From Stenotrophomonas mori (GTDB lineage: Bacteria; Pseudomonadota; Gammaproteobacteria; Xanthomonadales; Xanthomonadaceae): a DNA stretch of 64,000 nucleotides. Below are positions 50,312 through 59,671 of this stretch, piece after piece. The DNA lies in assembly GCF_023556335.1 (NCBI RefSeq), contig NZ_JAIKTS010000001.1, positions 1,550,001 through 1,614,000 on the forward strand, in the 5' to 3' direction. Each line of letters opens with the position of its first letter. Position 1 is the stretch's first letter. Both the position numbers and the translations under genes were made by a program. The notes beneath the pieces were generated by a model. The model had not been told where the DNA came from. It saw nothing but the letters and a program-made list of their open reading frames with translations, and did no database searches.

Positions 50312-51043
50312 TTAACGTGAAGGAGGCCGTGCCTGGCCCGTTGGCCCGGTCCGTGCCGGGCCGGTGTGATCCGGGCGCACCTGCGCCGGATCGATGTTGG
50401 GAGGCCACGCCTCCGCCGGGTCCCGGCGTCCGTCCCCGGACGCCGCCGGGCCGGCGTCTTCCGCCTCGTCCGGCACCGCCCGCGGCCGCCCGCCGCCCGC
50501 TTCGTATTCGCTGAGCGCGGCATTATCGCCTGCCAGCACCGCCTTGCCCAAATCCAGCAGGAGATCATCCGGAACCTCCGGCAACGCCGGCAGGCGGCCG
50601 CGCAGCCAGTCGGCCGCCGGCTGCAGCCACGGCACCACCTGCGAACGCCGCCAGGGTTCGCCGTCGGCCGCCGGCGTGAAGCCCAGCACCAGCACCGCCA
50701 GCACCGCCAGCAGGCCGCCGCGGACGATGCCCAGGAGCAGCCCGAGCAGGCGGTCCGGACCGCGCAGCAGCACGGTCGAATCCACCACCCCGCATACCAG
50801 TGCCCCCAACGCCGACACCACCAGCAGCACGGCGATGAAGGCCAGCGCATGCCCGGTGGCGTACTGCACCATCGTCGGCGCGGCACCGCCGCTCAGCATC
50901 AGCGTGACCTCCTGGCCGGCACGCAGCGCCGCCCAGCCCGCCAGCACCCAGGCCAGCACGCCGAACACCGTGGCCAGCAGGCCCCGGCTCAGGCCGTACA
51001 GCCCCGACACGGCGATCAGGCCCAGCAGCAGCAGGTCGATCAC
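50312..51043 (-). CDS. cvpA: CvpA family membrane protein
   Basis: A 243-residue membrane protein of the CvpA family (colicin V production). Four hydrophobic helices occupy residues 1-120 ([40 protein letters not shown]); a 90-residue Pro/Gly/Asp-rich tail follows, longer than in Escherichia coli. The function is unclear: it affects colicin export and biofilm and is almost always next to purF, here 31 bases upstream. Confidence 0.9.
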   Translation of the reverse strand: MIDLLLLGLIAVSGLYGLSRGLLATVFGVLAWVLAGWAALRAGQEVTLMLSGGAAPTMVQYATGHALAFIAVLLVVSALGALVCGVVDSTVLLRGPDRLLGLLLGIVRGGLLAVLAVLVLGFTPAADGEPWRRSQVVPWLQPAADWLRGRLPALPEVPDDLLLDLGKAVLAGDNAALSEYEAGGGRPRAVPDEAEDAGPAASGDGRRDPAEAWPPNIDPAQVRPDHTGPARTGPTGQARPPSR

Positions 51044-51078
51044 GCGCGGTCCCGGCGGCCGTCAGGCAGGGCGCCGCA

Positions 51079-52047
51079 TCAAGGGTGCGGCCGCACCATG
51101 CCCGGGATGCCGACCTTCGCCGCCACCTGCGCCTTCAGCCGCTCGGCCTCGGCGCGGTTGGCGACCGGACCGACACGGACCCGGTTGAGCACCCCGTTGT
51201 CGGTACGCACCTGCTCGACGAAGGCGCTGAAACCGGCAGCGCGGACCTTGTCGCGCAGTGCATTGGCATCGGCCGGCTGTGCGAACGCCCCCAGCTGCAC
51301 CGCGAACCCGACCGACGGCGCCGCCGGCGTGGCCGGTGCTGGGGCCGGGGTCGCAGCGGGCGCGGGGCGTTCGCTGGCGGCCGGCCGCGCCGGCTCCGGC
51401 TTGGCGGCGGTGCGCGGCTCCGTCCTGGGCGGCGCGGGCGCCGGGCGCGCCGGCTCGGCCGCCGGCGGAGCGCTGCGTGCCGGGGCGGTGGCAACCGGCA
51501 TCGCCGGCTCCTTGTCCGCATCGAGCACCACGACCTGCGCATTCACGTCGCTGCGGACCTTGGCGGCCGCCAGCCGCACAAGCTCGGCTTGCGCGCGGTC
51601 GGCGTAGGGACCGATGCGCACGCGCCAGGCCGACCGCCCATTGATGGTGTCTGGTTGCCGGAAGCCCGGCAGGTCGGACTGCTTGAGGTGGGCGATCACC
51701 GCATCGGCATCGGCCTCGCTGGCGTACGCGCCGAAATTCACCGCATAGTTGCCGGCCGCGGCACTGGGCGGCAGCGCGGTGCCGGCGGTACCGGCCGGGG
51801 GCGCGGCGGTGGCCGGCAAGGCCGCCGGCATGCCGGTGGCGCCACCCGCCGGTGGCGTCCCGGGCGCGACCAACGGCAACTCGCGGGTTTCGAACTGGCC
51901 ATCGCCCGGCGCGTCGGGCGCACGCAGTGGCACGTCCTGCACGCCGCTGTCCGGCGCCGGGCCTTTGACCAGCATGGGCAGGAAGATCACGGCCAGGGCC
52001 ACCAGGACGATGGCGCCAATCAATCGCTGTTTCAGGGAAGTATCCAC
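51079..52047 (-). CDS. SPOR-domain cell-division protein (DedD-like)
   Basis: SPOR proteins bind denuded glycan at the division septum. The 322-residue protein begins at GTG 52047 (VDTSLKQRLIGAIVLVALAV) with one membrane helix (7-29). Two SPOR-like repeats are present: YAVNFGAYASEADADAVIAH near 112-131 and GFAVQLGAFAQPADANALRD near 249-268, joined by an Ala/Pro-rich linker. Two copies are unusual; DedD normally has one. It lies between folC and cvpA, the usual DedD position. Confidence 0.9.
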   Translation of the reverse strand: MDTSLKQRLIGAIVLVALAVIFLPMLVKGPAPDSGVQDVPLRAPDAPGDGQFETRELPLVAPGTPPAGGATGMPAALPATAAPPAGTAGTALPPSAAAGNYAVNFGAYASEADADAVIAHLKQSDLPGFRQPDTINGRSAWRVRIGPYADRAQAELVRLAAAKVRSDVNAQVVVLDADKEPAMPVATAPARSAPPAAEPARPAPAPPRTEPRTAAKPEPARPAASERPAPAATPAPAPATPAAPSVGFAVQLGAFAQPADANALRDKVRAAGFSAFVEQVRTDNGVLNRVRVGPVANRAEAERLKAQVAAKVGIPGMVRPHP

Positions 52048-52161
52048 GGCAGGGCGTCTGGGCGGCGGAACGGAGGGTCCGGCGATTATAGGCGGGCGTC
52101 CGTCCACGCCGTGGCGATCAGCTGAACGGCGGCGCCGCCGGAGGTGCCGGCCGCACCGTGC

Positions 52162-53436
52162 TCAGGCTGCCGGCTCCAGCAGCGGCAGCGCCTCGGCGAC
52201 AGTATGGAAGGAGCCGAACACCAGCACCCGGTCGCCACGGCGGGCCTGCTCGAAGGCCGCTTCCAGGGCCTGGGCGACATCCGCGCAGGCCAGCCCGGCG
52301 GCGGCCGCGGTGCCGGCCAGGCGCGCGCGCAGCTGGTCGCCGTCCTGCCCCCGCTCACCGCCCAGCCCGGCCAGGTACCAACGGTCGATCCGCGCCTGCA
52401 GCGCGGCGACCACCCCGGGTGCATCCTTGTCCGACAGCGCCGCATAGACCGCCAGCGTGCGACCGGTGGCGGGCCGGGCACGCAGTGCCTCGGCCAGCGC
52501 CGCGGCCGCCTGCGGGTTGTGGCCGACATCGACCAGCACCTCCACGCCGTCGCGCTCGAAGCGTTGCAGGCGGCCACGCACCTGGGCCGCGGCCACGCCC
52601 TGCGCCCAGGCGGCGCGCGGTACCGTCCGGTCCAGCGCCTGCAGCGCGGCGATGGCGGTGGCGGCATTGGCCCTCTGGACCGGCGCCCACAGCGCCGGCT
52701 GCGGCAGTTCCACCTGGAAGGACACGTCGCGCCAGCGCCAGCGTCCCGCGTCGATCGGCTCGGCGAAGAAGTCGCTGCCGAAGCGGAGTGCATTGGCGCC
52801 CAGCGCGTAGGCCCGCCGCAGCACGCTCGACGGCGGGTCGATCTCGCCGAGCACCACCGGCTTCCAGCCGCGGATGATCCCGGCCTTCTCCACGCCGATG
52901 GCCTCGCGGTCGCCGCCCAGCCAGTCGGCATGGTCGATGTCCACCGTGGTGATCACCGACACGTCGGCATCGACGATGTTCACCGCGTCCAGGCGCCCGC
53001 CCAGTCCGACCTCCAGCACCGCCAGGTCGAGCCCGGCCTGCTGGAACAGCCACAGCGCGCACAGCGTGCCGTACTCGAAGTAGGTCAGCGGCGTCTCGCC
53101 ACGCGCGTCCTCGACCGCATTGAACCCGGCCACCAGCCCGGCATCGTCCACCTCGGCCCCGTCGATGCGCACCCGCTCGTTGTAGACCCGCAGATGCGGC
53201 GAGGTATAGGCCCCGACCGTCCACCCGGCCGCCCGGCCGATGGCCTCGATGAACGCCACCGTCGACCCCTTGCCATTGGTGCCGCCGACCACGATGCAGT
53301 GCCGGGCCGGCCGCGCCAGGCCCATGCGCGCGGCCACCTCGCGCACGCGCTCCAGGCCCATCGCGATGGGCTGCCGATGCTGGCGTTCGATATGGGCAAG
53401 CCACTGCGCGAGCGTGGCGGGACGGGACGGAGACAT
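52162..53436 (-). CDS. folC: Dihydrofolate/folylpolyglutamate synthase FolC
   Basis: FolC adds glycine-type ligation and glutamate tails to folate. The 424-residue Mur-ligase-like enzyme has the P-loop VVGGTNGKGSTVAFIEAIG near 49-67, the folate loop AYTSPHLRVYNERVRIDG near 75-92 and DVGHNPQAAAALAEALRAR near 306-324. ATG 53436 fits the family start. It precedes dedD, cvpA and purF, the conserved folC-dedD-cvpA-purF order. Confidence 0.95.
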   Translation of the reverse strand: MSPSRPATLAQWLAHIERQHRQPIAMGLERVREVAARMGLARPARHCIVVGGTNGKGSTVAFIEAIGRAAGWTVGAYTSPHLRVYNERVRIDGAEVDDAGLVAGFNAVEDARGETPLTYFEYGTLCALWLFQQAGLDLAVLEVGLGGRLDAVNIVDADVSVITTVDIDHADWLGGDREAIGVEKAGIIRGWKPVVLGEIDPPSSVLRRAYALGANALRFGSDFFAEPIDAGRWRWRDVSFQVELPQPALWAPVQRANAATAIAALQALDRTVPRAAWAQGVAAAQVRGRLQRFERDGVEVLVDVGHNPQAAAALAEALRARPATGRTLAVYAALSDKDAPGVVAALQARIDRWYLAGLGGERGQDGDQLRARLAGTAAAAGLACADVAQALEAAFEQARRGDRVLVFGSFHTVAEALPLLEPAA

Positions 53437-53543
53437 GCGGCCTCTTGGGGATGTGTCGCGCCACACGCGGCCGGCGGGCGCTGGAGGGCGCACATGATAC
53501 AGCCGCTCCGCGGCCGCTCAGGGAGTGCCGCCCACGGCGCCGC

Positions 53544-54320
53544 TCAGGGCAGCGGTTGCGGCCGTTGCGGACCGCGACGATCGCGCAGGTCGGCCAGCGA
53601 GCGGCGGCAGGCCTCCAGGTCGCTCCCGCACAGCACGCTGGTGACCACGAACCGCTGCCGGCCGTCGTCGACCAGGCGGTTGCGCACCATCATCGTGCCG
53701 TCGGTCTGGAACAGGCTCACGCCCTCTTCGTCGCGCAGCCAGAAATGGGCCTGTGGCCCATAGCGCCGGAACAGCGCCAGCGGCCCGATCGCCGCGACCG
53801 CCTCGGGGATGTACATGTAGCCGATCGGATACGGGTCGGGCAGGTAACCGGGCAGCGCACCGTCGGCCGCGACGGGCGGCGCCGGCACGCGGCCGCTGCT
53901 GCGCTCGTCGAAGAACGGGTCCGGCGGACGCCGGCCGGCCTGCGTGGCCACCTCCGGCGGCAAGGGCTGGAAAGCGAACGGCAGCCGGTAGCGCGGCTGG
54001 CCGCGGGCCGAGGGCGGAACGGTCCAGCCGCGCGCCGCCGCCAGCGCCGTCTCGTCCAGCGTGGCCACGCCCGAGGAGCGCTCGACGACGGTGTCGGTGA
54101 CGCGGCCGCAGGCATCGGCCTGGATGACGATGTCGACCGCGTAGCCGAGCAGCCGCCACAACTCCGACGGCGGATAGGACGGCGCGCGGTTGTCCTGCGC
54201 CGAGAAGGGCGGACAGCCGGCGTCCACCGGCAGAGGCTGCTCCACCTGCGTGGCGTGCACCGGCGGCACCGCCAGCAGCAACGCCGCCAGCCACCCGCGG
54301 TTGGCCCGGCGCCCCGCCAT
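53544..54320 (-). CDS. TonB C-terminal domain protein, exported
   Basis: A 258-residue protein with a signal peptide (cleavage near PPVHATQ) rather than a membrane anchor. Residues 53-118 match the TonB C-terminal fold: VDIVIQADACGRVTDTVVER, TLDETALAAARGWTVPPSAR. The last 110 residues are not recognised. TonB relatives lacking the anchor cannot themselves transmit proton-motive energy, so it may act in periplasmic scaffolding. Its ATG shares a base with the stop of the upstream phosphatase gene (TGATG). Confidence 0.75.
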   Translation of the reverse strand: MAGRRANRGWLAALLLAVPPVHATQVEQPLPVDAGCPPFSAQDNRAPSYPPSELWRLLGYAVDIVIQADACGRVTDTVVERSSGVATLDETALAAARGWTVPPSARGQPRYRLPFAFQPLPPEVATQAGRRPPDPFFDERSSGRVPAPPVAADGALPGYLPDPYPIGYMYIPEAVAAIGPLALFRRYGPQAHFWLRDEEGVSLFQTDGTMMVRNRLVDDGRQRFVVTSVLCGSDLEACRRSLADLRDRRGPQRPQPLP

Positions 54321-54964
54321 CAGAGCGCCCGGTGCTTGGCCTCGCCGAAGAATGCGGTGTGGTGCGCGCAGTCGTTCATCCGCACGACCTCCAGGTGCTC
54401 CACGTCCGGGCCTTCGAGCAGGTTCAAGGTGGCCGGCGCCTGCCGGAACGTCCACAGCTTGCCGATCGGCAGGCCGAGCACCTTGCACAGGATCACCCGG
54501 TTGACCGCGTCGTGCGCGACCACCAGCAGAGTGTCGTCCTTGCCCAGACCGTCGGCGGCGTTGGCCAGGCCACGCCAGCTGCGGTCCAGCACCTGCCGCA
54601 GCGACTCGCCGCCCGGCATCAGCACCGTGTCCGGTTCCTCGCGCCAGGCGCGCAGGCGCGCCGGATCCTTCGCATTGATCTCGCTGGACAGCATGCCTTC
54701 CCATTCACCGTGGGCGATCTCCTGCAGGTCCGCATCGGTCTGCAGCATCCCCTCGCGCCCGGTCCCCAGCGCCGCGCGTGCCGTGCTCTGCGCGCGCGAC
54801 AGCGGCGACGCCACCGCACGGGTGATGTCCAGCGCGCGCAGGCGCTCGCCCAGAGCCTTGGCCTGGGCCTCGCCGGTCGGCGAAAGCGGGATGTCGATCT
54901 GGCCTTGATAGCGGCCTTCGGCGTTCCACGGTGTTTCACCGTGGCGGGCAAGCAGGATACGCAT
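54320..54964 (-). CDS. Histidine phosphatase (phosphoglycerate-mutase-like)
   Basis: A 214-residue histidine phosphatase. The phospho-histidine motif LARHGETPWN is at residues 5-14, SPLSRAQSTARAA near 53, HGEWEGMLSSEI near 85 and the second histidine in VVAHDAVNRVI near 148. This is the GpmB/CobC-type broad branch; true cofactor-dependent mutase activity is not assured. It is coupled to the downstream TonB-domain gene. Confidence 0.87.
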   Translation of the reverse strand: MRILLARHGETPWNAEGRYQGQIDIPLSPTGEAQAKALGERLRALDITRAVASPLSRAQSTARAALGTGREGMLQTDADLQEIAHGEWEGMLSSEINAKDPARLRAWREEPDTVLMPGGESLRQVLDRSWRGLANAADGLGKDDTLLVVAHDAVNRVILCKVLGLPIGKLWTFRQAPATLNLLEGPDVEHLEVVRMNDCAHHTAFFGEAKHRAL

Positions 54965-55220
54965 TTAATCGGGATGTCCGTCGTGGGGCCCGCATCATAG
55001 CCTGTCGCCAGCGCGATGCCGGCCTCGGTTGCGCCCGTTATCAACCCGGCCTGGCGGGTGCCGCGGCCCGGCCTGCTCCGCACTCGGCGACAGGCGGCCG
55101 CCAGCCACCGGCCACGGACAGGCCGGCACGCGCGGGCAGGCGCTACCATAAGCGCCCCCCGATGCCGGCAAAGGGCGAGTTCCAGATGAGGGTCCGCGAC
55201 TTCGACGTCCACCAGGCCGC

Positions 55221-56069
55221 ATGACGACCGCCCCGGCCACGCCGCCCGCCACACCCGCGCCCCTGAGCGAACGGCTGTACCCCTGGGCCGCCGCGCTTGT
55301 GAGCGCGCTGCTGCATGTACTCATCGTGCTGTTGCTGCTGCACTCCTCGCCGCCACTGGTGACCACGCCGCAGGGAACGGCCGGCGGCGGCCGGGTCAAG
55401 GTGGACTTCGTCGGCGAAGCACCGGCGACACCCGAGCCCAGCGACACCCCGCCGGCACCGGCACCCGAACAGCGCCCGCGGCCCGAGCCGCGATCGGCAC
55501 CACGCCGCGCCCCGGAGGCCCGCAAGCCGGTGCCGGAGGCCCGCTATATCGAGCCCCCGGCCGAACCGGAACCCCAGCCGCAGGACCGCCGCGAAGCCGA
55601 GGCCGCGCAACCGGCGGCCGCCTCGCGGCCGCCACAGGGCACCCAGCGCCACCCGCGGACCTGGACCGGGCGGCCACCAGGTTGGCAACCGCAGGACACC
55701 GCACCCAGCGAGCATGGCCGCACCAGCGGACCGCCCAGCGACGATGGCTACCGCAACGACATGGCGGCCGGCGAGCCGGCGATGGAGGTCGGCGGCTACC
55801 AGATCGTCTACGACCTGCTCTCCGAGACGCGGCTGCGCACCTGGATGGCGCAGGGCATGAAGGAACTCTCCATTCCGCTGCCCGGCACCACCTACCTGAT
55901 GGTCTGCCCCGCGGAAGTCGCCCTGAGGCGGGGCTCGAGCAAGTGCCGCCTGCTGCCCCCCGACGCACCGGAACTGCAGACCATCGGCGATGCCCGCCAG
56001 GTCGTCACCGTGATGTATGTGTACCGGCGCGGCGAACTGGTCTGGCGTGGCCCCGGCCCCTACCGCTGA
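55221..56069 (+). CDS. TonB-like proline-rich membrane-anchored protein
   Basis: A 282-residue protein. A short cytoplasmic start leads to one membrane helix (residues 25-41, AALVSALLHVLIVLLLL), then a Pro/Glu/Arg-rich spacer (residues 70-160) like TonB or TolA, and a C-terminal globular part (GGYQIVYDLLSETRLRTWMA, YRRGELVWRGPGPY) not recognised as a TonB C-terminal domain. It could be a TonB-family or a Tol-like coupler. No energising partners ExbB/ExbD are nearby. Confidence 0.6.
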   Translation: MTTAPATPPATPAPLSERLYPWAAALVSALLHVLIVLLLLHSSPPLVTTPQGTAGGGRVKVDFVGEAPATPEPSDTPPAPAPEQRPRPEPRSAPRRAPEARKPVPEARYIEPPAEPEPQPQDRREAEAAQPAAASRPPQGTQRHPRTWTGRPPGWQPQDTAPSEHGRTSGPPSDDGYRNDMAAGEPAMEVGGYQIVYDLLSETRLRTWMAQGMKELSIPLPGTTYLMVCPAEVALRRGSSKCRLLPPDAPELQTIGDARQVVTVMYVYRRGELVWRGPGPYR

Positions 56070-56186
56070 TCCCCGCCGCTGCGGCAGGCCGCCGGGCCGG
56101 GCTTGCCCCACGCATCCGAACATATCGACAACGCGCGGCACATACCGGCCCGCCGCCAGGCAGCGGACAGGGTGGGCCGAACAGCT

Positions 56187-56460
56187 CTCGGGAAGGCCCC
56201 AGCGGGGCGCGGCCCCGCTCTACGGACGGTCGCGTTCCAGCGACGGATCGCATCCCCGGACACTGTGGCGTGGCGCTCTTGTGTGCTGTGGCGCTGGGCG
56301 ATCCCTCGGAAAGGCCCCAGCGGGGCGTGGCCCCGCTCTACGGACGGTCGCGTTCCTGCGACGGATCGCATCCCCGGACACTGCGGCATGGCGCTCTTGT
56401 GGGCTGTGGCGCTGGGCGATCCCTCGGGAAGGCCCCTGCGGGGCGTGGCCCCGCTCTACA
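56187..56460. repeat. 118-bp tandem repeat with GTAG palindromes
   Basis: Two full units (56187-56304 and 56305-56422, differing at about six positions) and a partial third (56423-56460). Each unit carries a palindrome, in minus sense GTAG followed by AGCGGGG...CCCCGCT (plus-strand arms at about 56201-56219, 56320-56338 and 56438-56456). GTAG-headed palindromes resemble the SMAG/REP elements of Stenotrophomonas. It lies between convergent genes and contains no reliable coding frame. Confidence 0.9.
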
Positions 56461-56585
56461 GGGGCCGTGGCCGGTGGCTCGTCCGGCCCGCCGGCAACGG
56501 CGGGCGGCCCTGCCCTTGCTCTCGAGAGCTCCCGGCCATCATGGTCCTGCGGCTCTCCACCTGGCCGTGACGGAGAGCCGGCGAC

Positions 56586-56625
56586 AAAAAACCCCGGGGG
56601 GTAGACCGCCCGGGGTTCCTTTTTC
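56586..56625. terminator. Bidirectional terminator by the S46 peptidase
   Basis: A hairpin of about 13 pairs with one mismatch (stem from 56590 to 56617) with an A-run on one side and a T-run on the other. It lies 20 bases past the stop of the minus-strand S46 peptidase gene. Confidence 0.88.
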
Positions 56626-56644
56626 GATCCGGCGGAAACGCGGC

Positions 56645-58810
56645 CTACTTCGCCGCCGCCTCCAGCTCCTGCAGCAATGCCGGGGCCGGGGCCACTTCCT
56701 GCATGATCCAGCGCATGTAGCGCTGATCCACCGAGATCATCCGGGTCATCACCGGGTCGAACACCCAGTTGCTGGCCACTGCTTCCCAGATGCCGTCGAA
56801 CGCCAGCCCGACCAGCCGTCCCCGCGCATCCAGCACCGGCGAGCCGGAGTTGCCGCCGGTGATGTCCAGGTCGGCGAGGAAGTTCACCGGCACGCTGCCG
56901 AGGCGCGCGTCCTCCAGCCCGCCATGGCGCTTGGCCTTGACCGCATCGAGCAGCGCCTGCGGCGAATCGAACGGATCCGCTCCGGTTTCCTTGGCGACCA
57001 CCCCCTCCAGCGCGGTGAAGGCCGGCTGCACCGTGCCATCCAGGCCGGTATAGCCCTTGACGTTGCCGAAGGTGATGCGCAGCGACAGGTTGGCATCCGG
57101 ATAGACGAATTCGCCCTTGCTCTGCTTGTAGTCGGCGATGGCCTGCAGGAACAACGGCCGCGCCACCAGTTCCTCGCCGCGCTTGCGCTTGGCCTGGCGC
57201 TCGATCTCCAGCAGCGCCGGCGTCACCGCCACCGCATACTGGATGGCCGGATCGGTGCTGGCCTCGAAGGCCGCCCGATCGGCACCGAACCATTTCATGC
57301 GCTCGTCCAGCTCGCCCAGGCGCGACCCATCGAGCCGTGCCAGCGCCGCATCCGCGGCCGCGGTATCGCCGCCGCCCAGCCACGCATCGAAAGCCGGCAC
57401 ACGCTGGTCGGCGGGCAGTTCCATGTACCGCTGCAGCCAGTACTGTTGGAGCTCACGGTCCATCGACGCCACATAGCGGCGGTCCATCTGCTTCAAGCCG
57501 CCCTCGATGGCCGGCAGGTCGCGCACCTGGTAGCCGTCCTCGCGCTGCGCATCCGGCTTGGCCTTTTCAATGGCCAACCGGTAGAGGCGCACCGCGGTCC
57601 CGAGGGTGCCGGTGCGGTTGAACATGCCCAAGGTGAAGTCGCGCTGCTGGGTGCTGCGCGCCTGCTCGCCCAGGGCCTGCAGCCGCGCATGGGCCGCAAG
57701 CGCCGGCGCCCCGGCGTCGCCCTGCCCGCGCAGCCATTCCAGCACCGCGGCCTCTTCCCGGCGCTTGTGCGCCACCAGGCCGTTGCGCTCGAAGCCTTCC
57801 AGCTGGCTGTCGAAGTTCTTGCTGGTGTTGTTCCAGCCCGCCATGTTCGCGGCGTACTTCACCGCGATGTCCTTGTCACCGCGGCCCGCCGCCTCCACCA
57901 GGGCGATCTGGTCCTTGTAGGCCTTGGCCACCGCCGGGTATGTCCAGTTCGCGGTGTTCTCGAACTCGCTGGCCAGCGCATAACGGTCGGTACGCCCCGG
58001 ATACCCGGCCACCATCACGAAATCGCCTTCGCCCAACGGCTGGTCGGCCAGCTTCAGCCAATGCCGGGGCTGGTAGGGCACGTTGTCGGCCGCGAACGCG
58101 GCCGGCTTGCCGTCCTTGCCGACATAGGCACGGTAGAACGCGAAATCGCCGGTATGCCGCGGCCACATCCAGTTGTCGACATCACCGCCGAACTTGCCGA
58201 CGCTGCCCGGCGGCGCATAGGCCAGCCGCACATCCTTGATCTCCATGTTCTTGAACAGACGGTAGGTGTTGCCCCCGGAGAAGCTGTACAGCGTGCAGCT
58301 GTAGCCAGGATCGGCCTCGCAGCCGGCGACCAGCGTCTTCTCCAGCGCCTCCAGCGCCTCGGTGCGCTTGAGCGGATCGGCGCCGGCCGCGGCGATCGCG
58401 GATTTCGCCTGCGCGGTGACGTCGGTGATGCTGTCCAGCACATAGATGCGTGCATTCGGGCCGGCGCTCAACTCGTCACCATGCGCCGCGGCGCTGAAAC
58501 CCTCCTTGATCAGGTTGTTCTCGGCGGTGGAGTTCAGCTGGATGGCGCCATAGGCACAGTGGTGGTTGGTGGCCACCAATCCCTGCGGCGACACGAAGCT
58601 GGCGGTGCATCCGCCCAGCGCCACCACCGCCCCCATCGGATCACCGGTGAGGTCGGCCAGCTGCTGCGGATCCAGTTCCAGCCCGGCGCGCTTCAGCGGC
58701 CCGGCGATCTCCGGCAGCTGCTGCGGCACCCACATGCCTTCGGCGGCGTGCGCCAACTGGACCGCACCCAAGCCGGCCAATACGGAAAAAGCGAGAATAT
58801 TCAAACGCAT
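56645..58810 (-). CDS. S46-family dipeptidyl peptidase (DPP7-like)
   Basis: S46 peptidases remove N-terminal dipeptides in the periplasm or outside. The 721-residue protein has a signal peptide ending near AHAAEG. The chymotrypsin-like triad is visible: His in LVATNHHCAYGAI near 77-89, Asp in GGDVDNWMWPRHTGDF near 206-221 and Ser in DITGGNSGSPVLDARG near 655. The FDGIWEA that follows has Gly where acid-specific DPP11 has Arg, so hydrophobic-residue preference (DPP7) is inferred. Similar enzymes are known from Pseudoxanthomonas. Confidence 0.93.
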   Translation of the reverse strand: MRLNILAFSVLAGLGAVQLAHAAEGMWVPQQLPEIAGPLKRAGLELDPQQLADLTGDPMGAVVALGGCTASFVSPQGLVATNHHCAYGAIQLNSTAENNLIKEGFSAAAHGDELSAGPNARIYVLDSITDVTAQAKSAIAAAGADPLKRTEALEALEKTLVAGCEADPGYSCTLYSFSGGNTYRLFKNMEIKDVRLAYAPPGSVGKFGGDVDNWMWPRHTGDFAFYRAYVGKDGKPAAFAADNVPYQPRHWLKLADQPLGEGDFVMVAGYPGRTDRYALASEFENTANWTYPAVAKAYKDQIALVEAAGRGDKDIAVKYAANMAGWNNTSKNFDSQLEGFERNGLVAHKRREEAAVLEWLRGQGDAGAPALAAHARLQALGEQARSTQQRDFTLGMFNRTGTLGTAVRLYRLAIEKAKPDAQREDGYQVRDLPAIEGGLKQMDRRYVASMDRELQQYWLQRYMELPADQRVPAFDAWLGGGDTAAADAALARLDGSRLGELDERMKWFGADRAAFEASTDPAIQYAVAVTPALLEIERQAKRKRGEELVARPLFLQAIADYKQSKGEFVYPDANLSLRITFGNVKGYTGLDGTVQPAFTALEGVVAKETGADPFDSPQALLDAVKAKRHGGLEDARLGSVPVNFLADLDITGGNSGSPVLDARGRLVGLAFDGIWEAVASNWVFDPVMTRMISVDQRYMRWIMQEVAPAPALLQELEAAAK

Positions 58811-58939
58811 GACGCGGACCCCCGAAGAATGAGTAGATCGATTGTAGCGGTTGCAACCACCCGGATTCCGCCGCACTCTTTCTCCATGCCCCCACGCCTG
58901 AACCCAGGGGGCCGATGCCGGAATCGCCAGGGAGGGGAG

Positions 58940-59524
58940 ATGACCGTGATGCACGCCAGCCTGTTGCAGGCCATCCAGGCCTATCGTGAGACACACGCCG
59001 TCACCGGGCTTTTCGCGCAATGCCTTGCGCGACTCGAGGACAAAGGCTTTTCACTGCTTCGGGATCCGGATGCCTCCGCACCGGACGTCCGGCACGGCGC
59101 CTCCGCCCTCATCGTCCACTGCATCGCATCCGCCCTGGACGACCACCGGATATCCCCGACGGAAATGGACAGCATTTCCGCGCTCAAACGGATCTACGCC
59201 ATTGAAGAAGGCGACCTGCTGGCCCTGCAGAAAGCGGCCATCCACGACCTCCTGTCGCAGGAAATGCAGCGGATTCTCGCCGACGAACAGGTCGACAGGG
59301 CAGAAGCCCTGCTCCAATCGGACCTACAGCGCGCACTGGACCTCGGTTATGACGACTACCTTCGGCTGACCCGCAGCAGCCTGCGGCCGGTCGTCGAGCG
59401 CCTGCTCGCCGCGGCCCGCGAAAGCACTCCCGGGCAGCAGCGCCGGATACTCCGGAAACTGCAGAAGCTGGAGACCGTGCTCCGTATCGACCCATCCACC
59501 CTGACGGCGATCTGGACGAACTGA
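58940..59524 (+). CDS. Small helical protein, TerB-like (weak)
   Basis: A 194-residue all-helical protein without recognised motifs. The segment ALIVHCIASALDDHRISPTE, then MDSISALKRIYAIEEGDLLA, has the acidic Asp-x-x-x-x-Ser/Glu helix pattern of TerB-like tellurite-resistance proteins, but the match is weak. Starts at 58940, 58946 (GTG) and 58949 share one frame; the strong GGAGGGGAG at 58931-58939 best suits the latter two. It marks the last gene with normal composition before the mosaic region. Confidence 0.65.
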   Translation: MTVMHASLLQAIQAYRETHAVTGLFAQCLARLEDKGFSLLRDPDASAPDVRHGASALIVHCIASALDDHRISPTEMDSISALKRIYAIEEGDLLALQKAAIHDLLSQEMQRILADEQVDRAEALLQSDLQRALDLGYDDYLRLTRSSLRPVVERLLAAARESTPGQQRRILRKLQKLETVLRIDPSTLTAIWTN

Positions 59525-59671
59525 GCAGGCAAAGGACGCGGTTGCCTGGACCGGCTGGAGCATGCCGCACCGGCTTTGGAGCGCGCCGCCGATCGCAGCG
59601 CGAGCCGGGGGCGTCAACGCTTGCGGCGCCGCCAGTGACGGATTCACTCACCCGAACCTGCCGCTTTTAGG

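Noticed and set aside
56187..56460. Possible CRISPR array
   Set aside because: The unit of 118 bp is conserved throughout; there are no short repeats with unique spacers and no cas genes.
55682..59524. A 1280-codon plus-strand frame
   Set aside because: It runs antisense to the S46 peptidase and through the tandem repeat; only the last 195 codons form a plausible gene.
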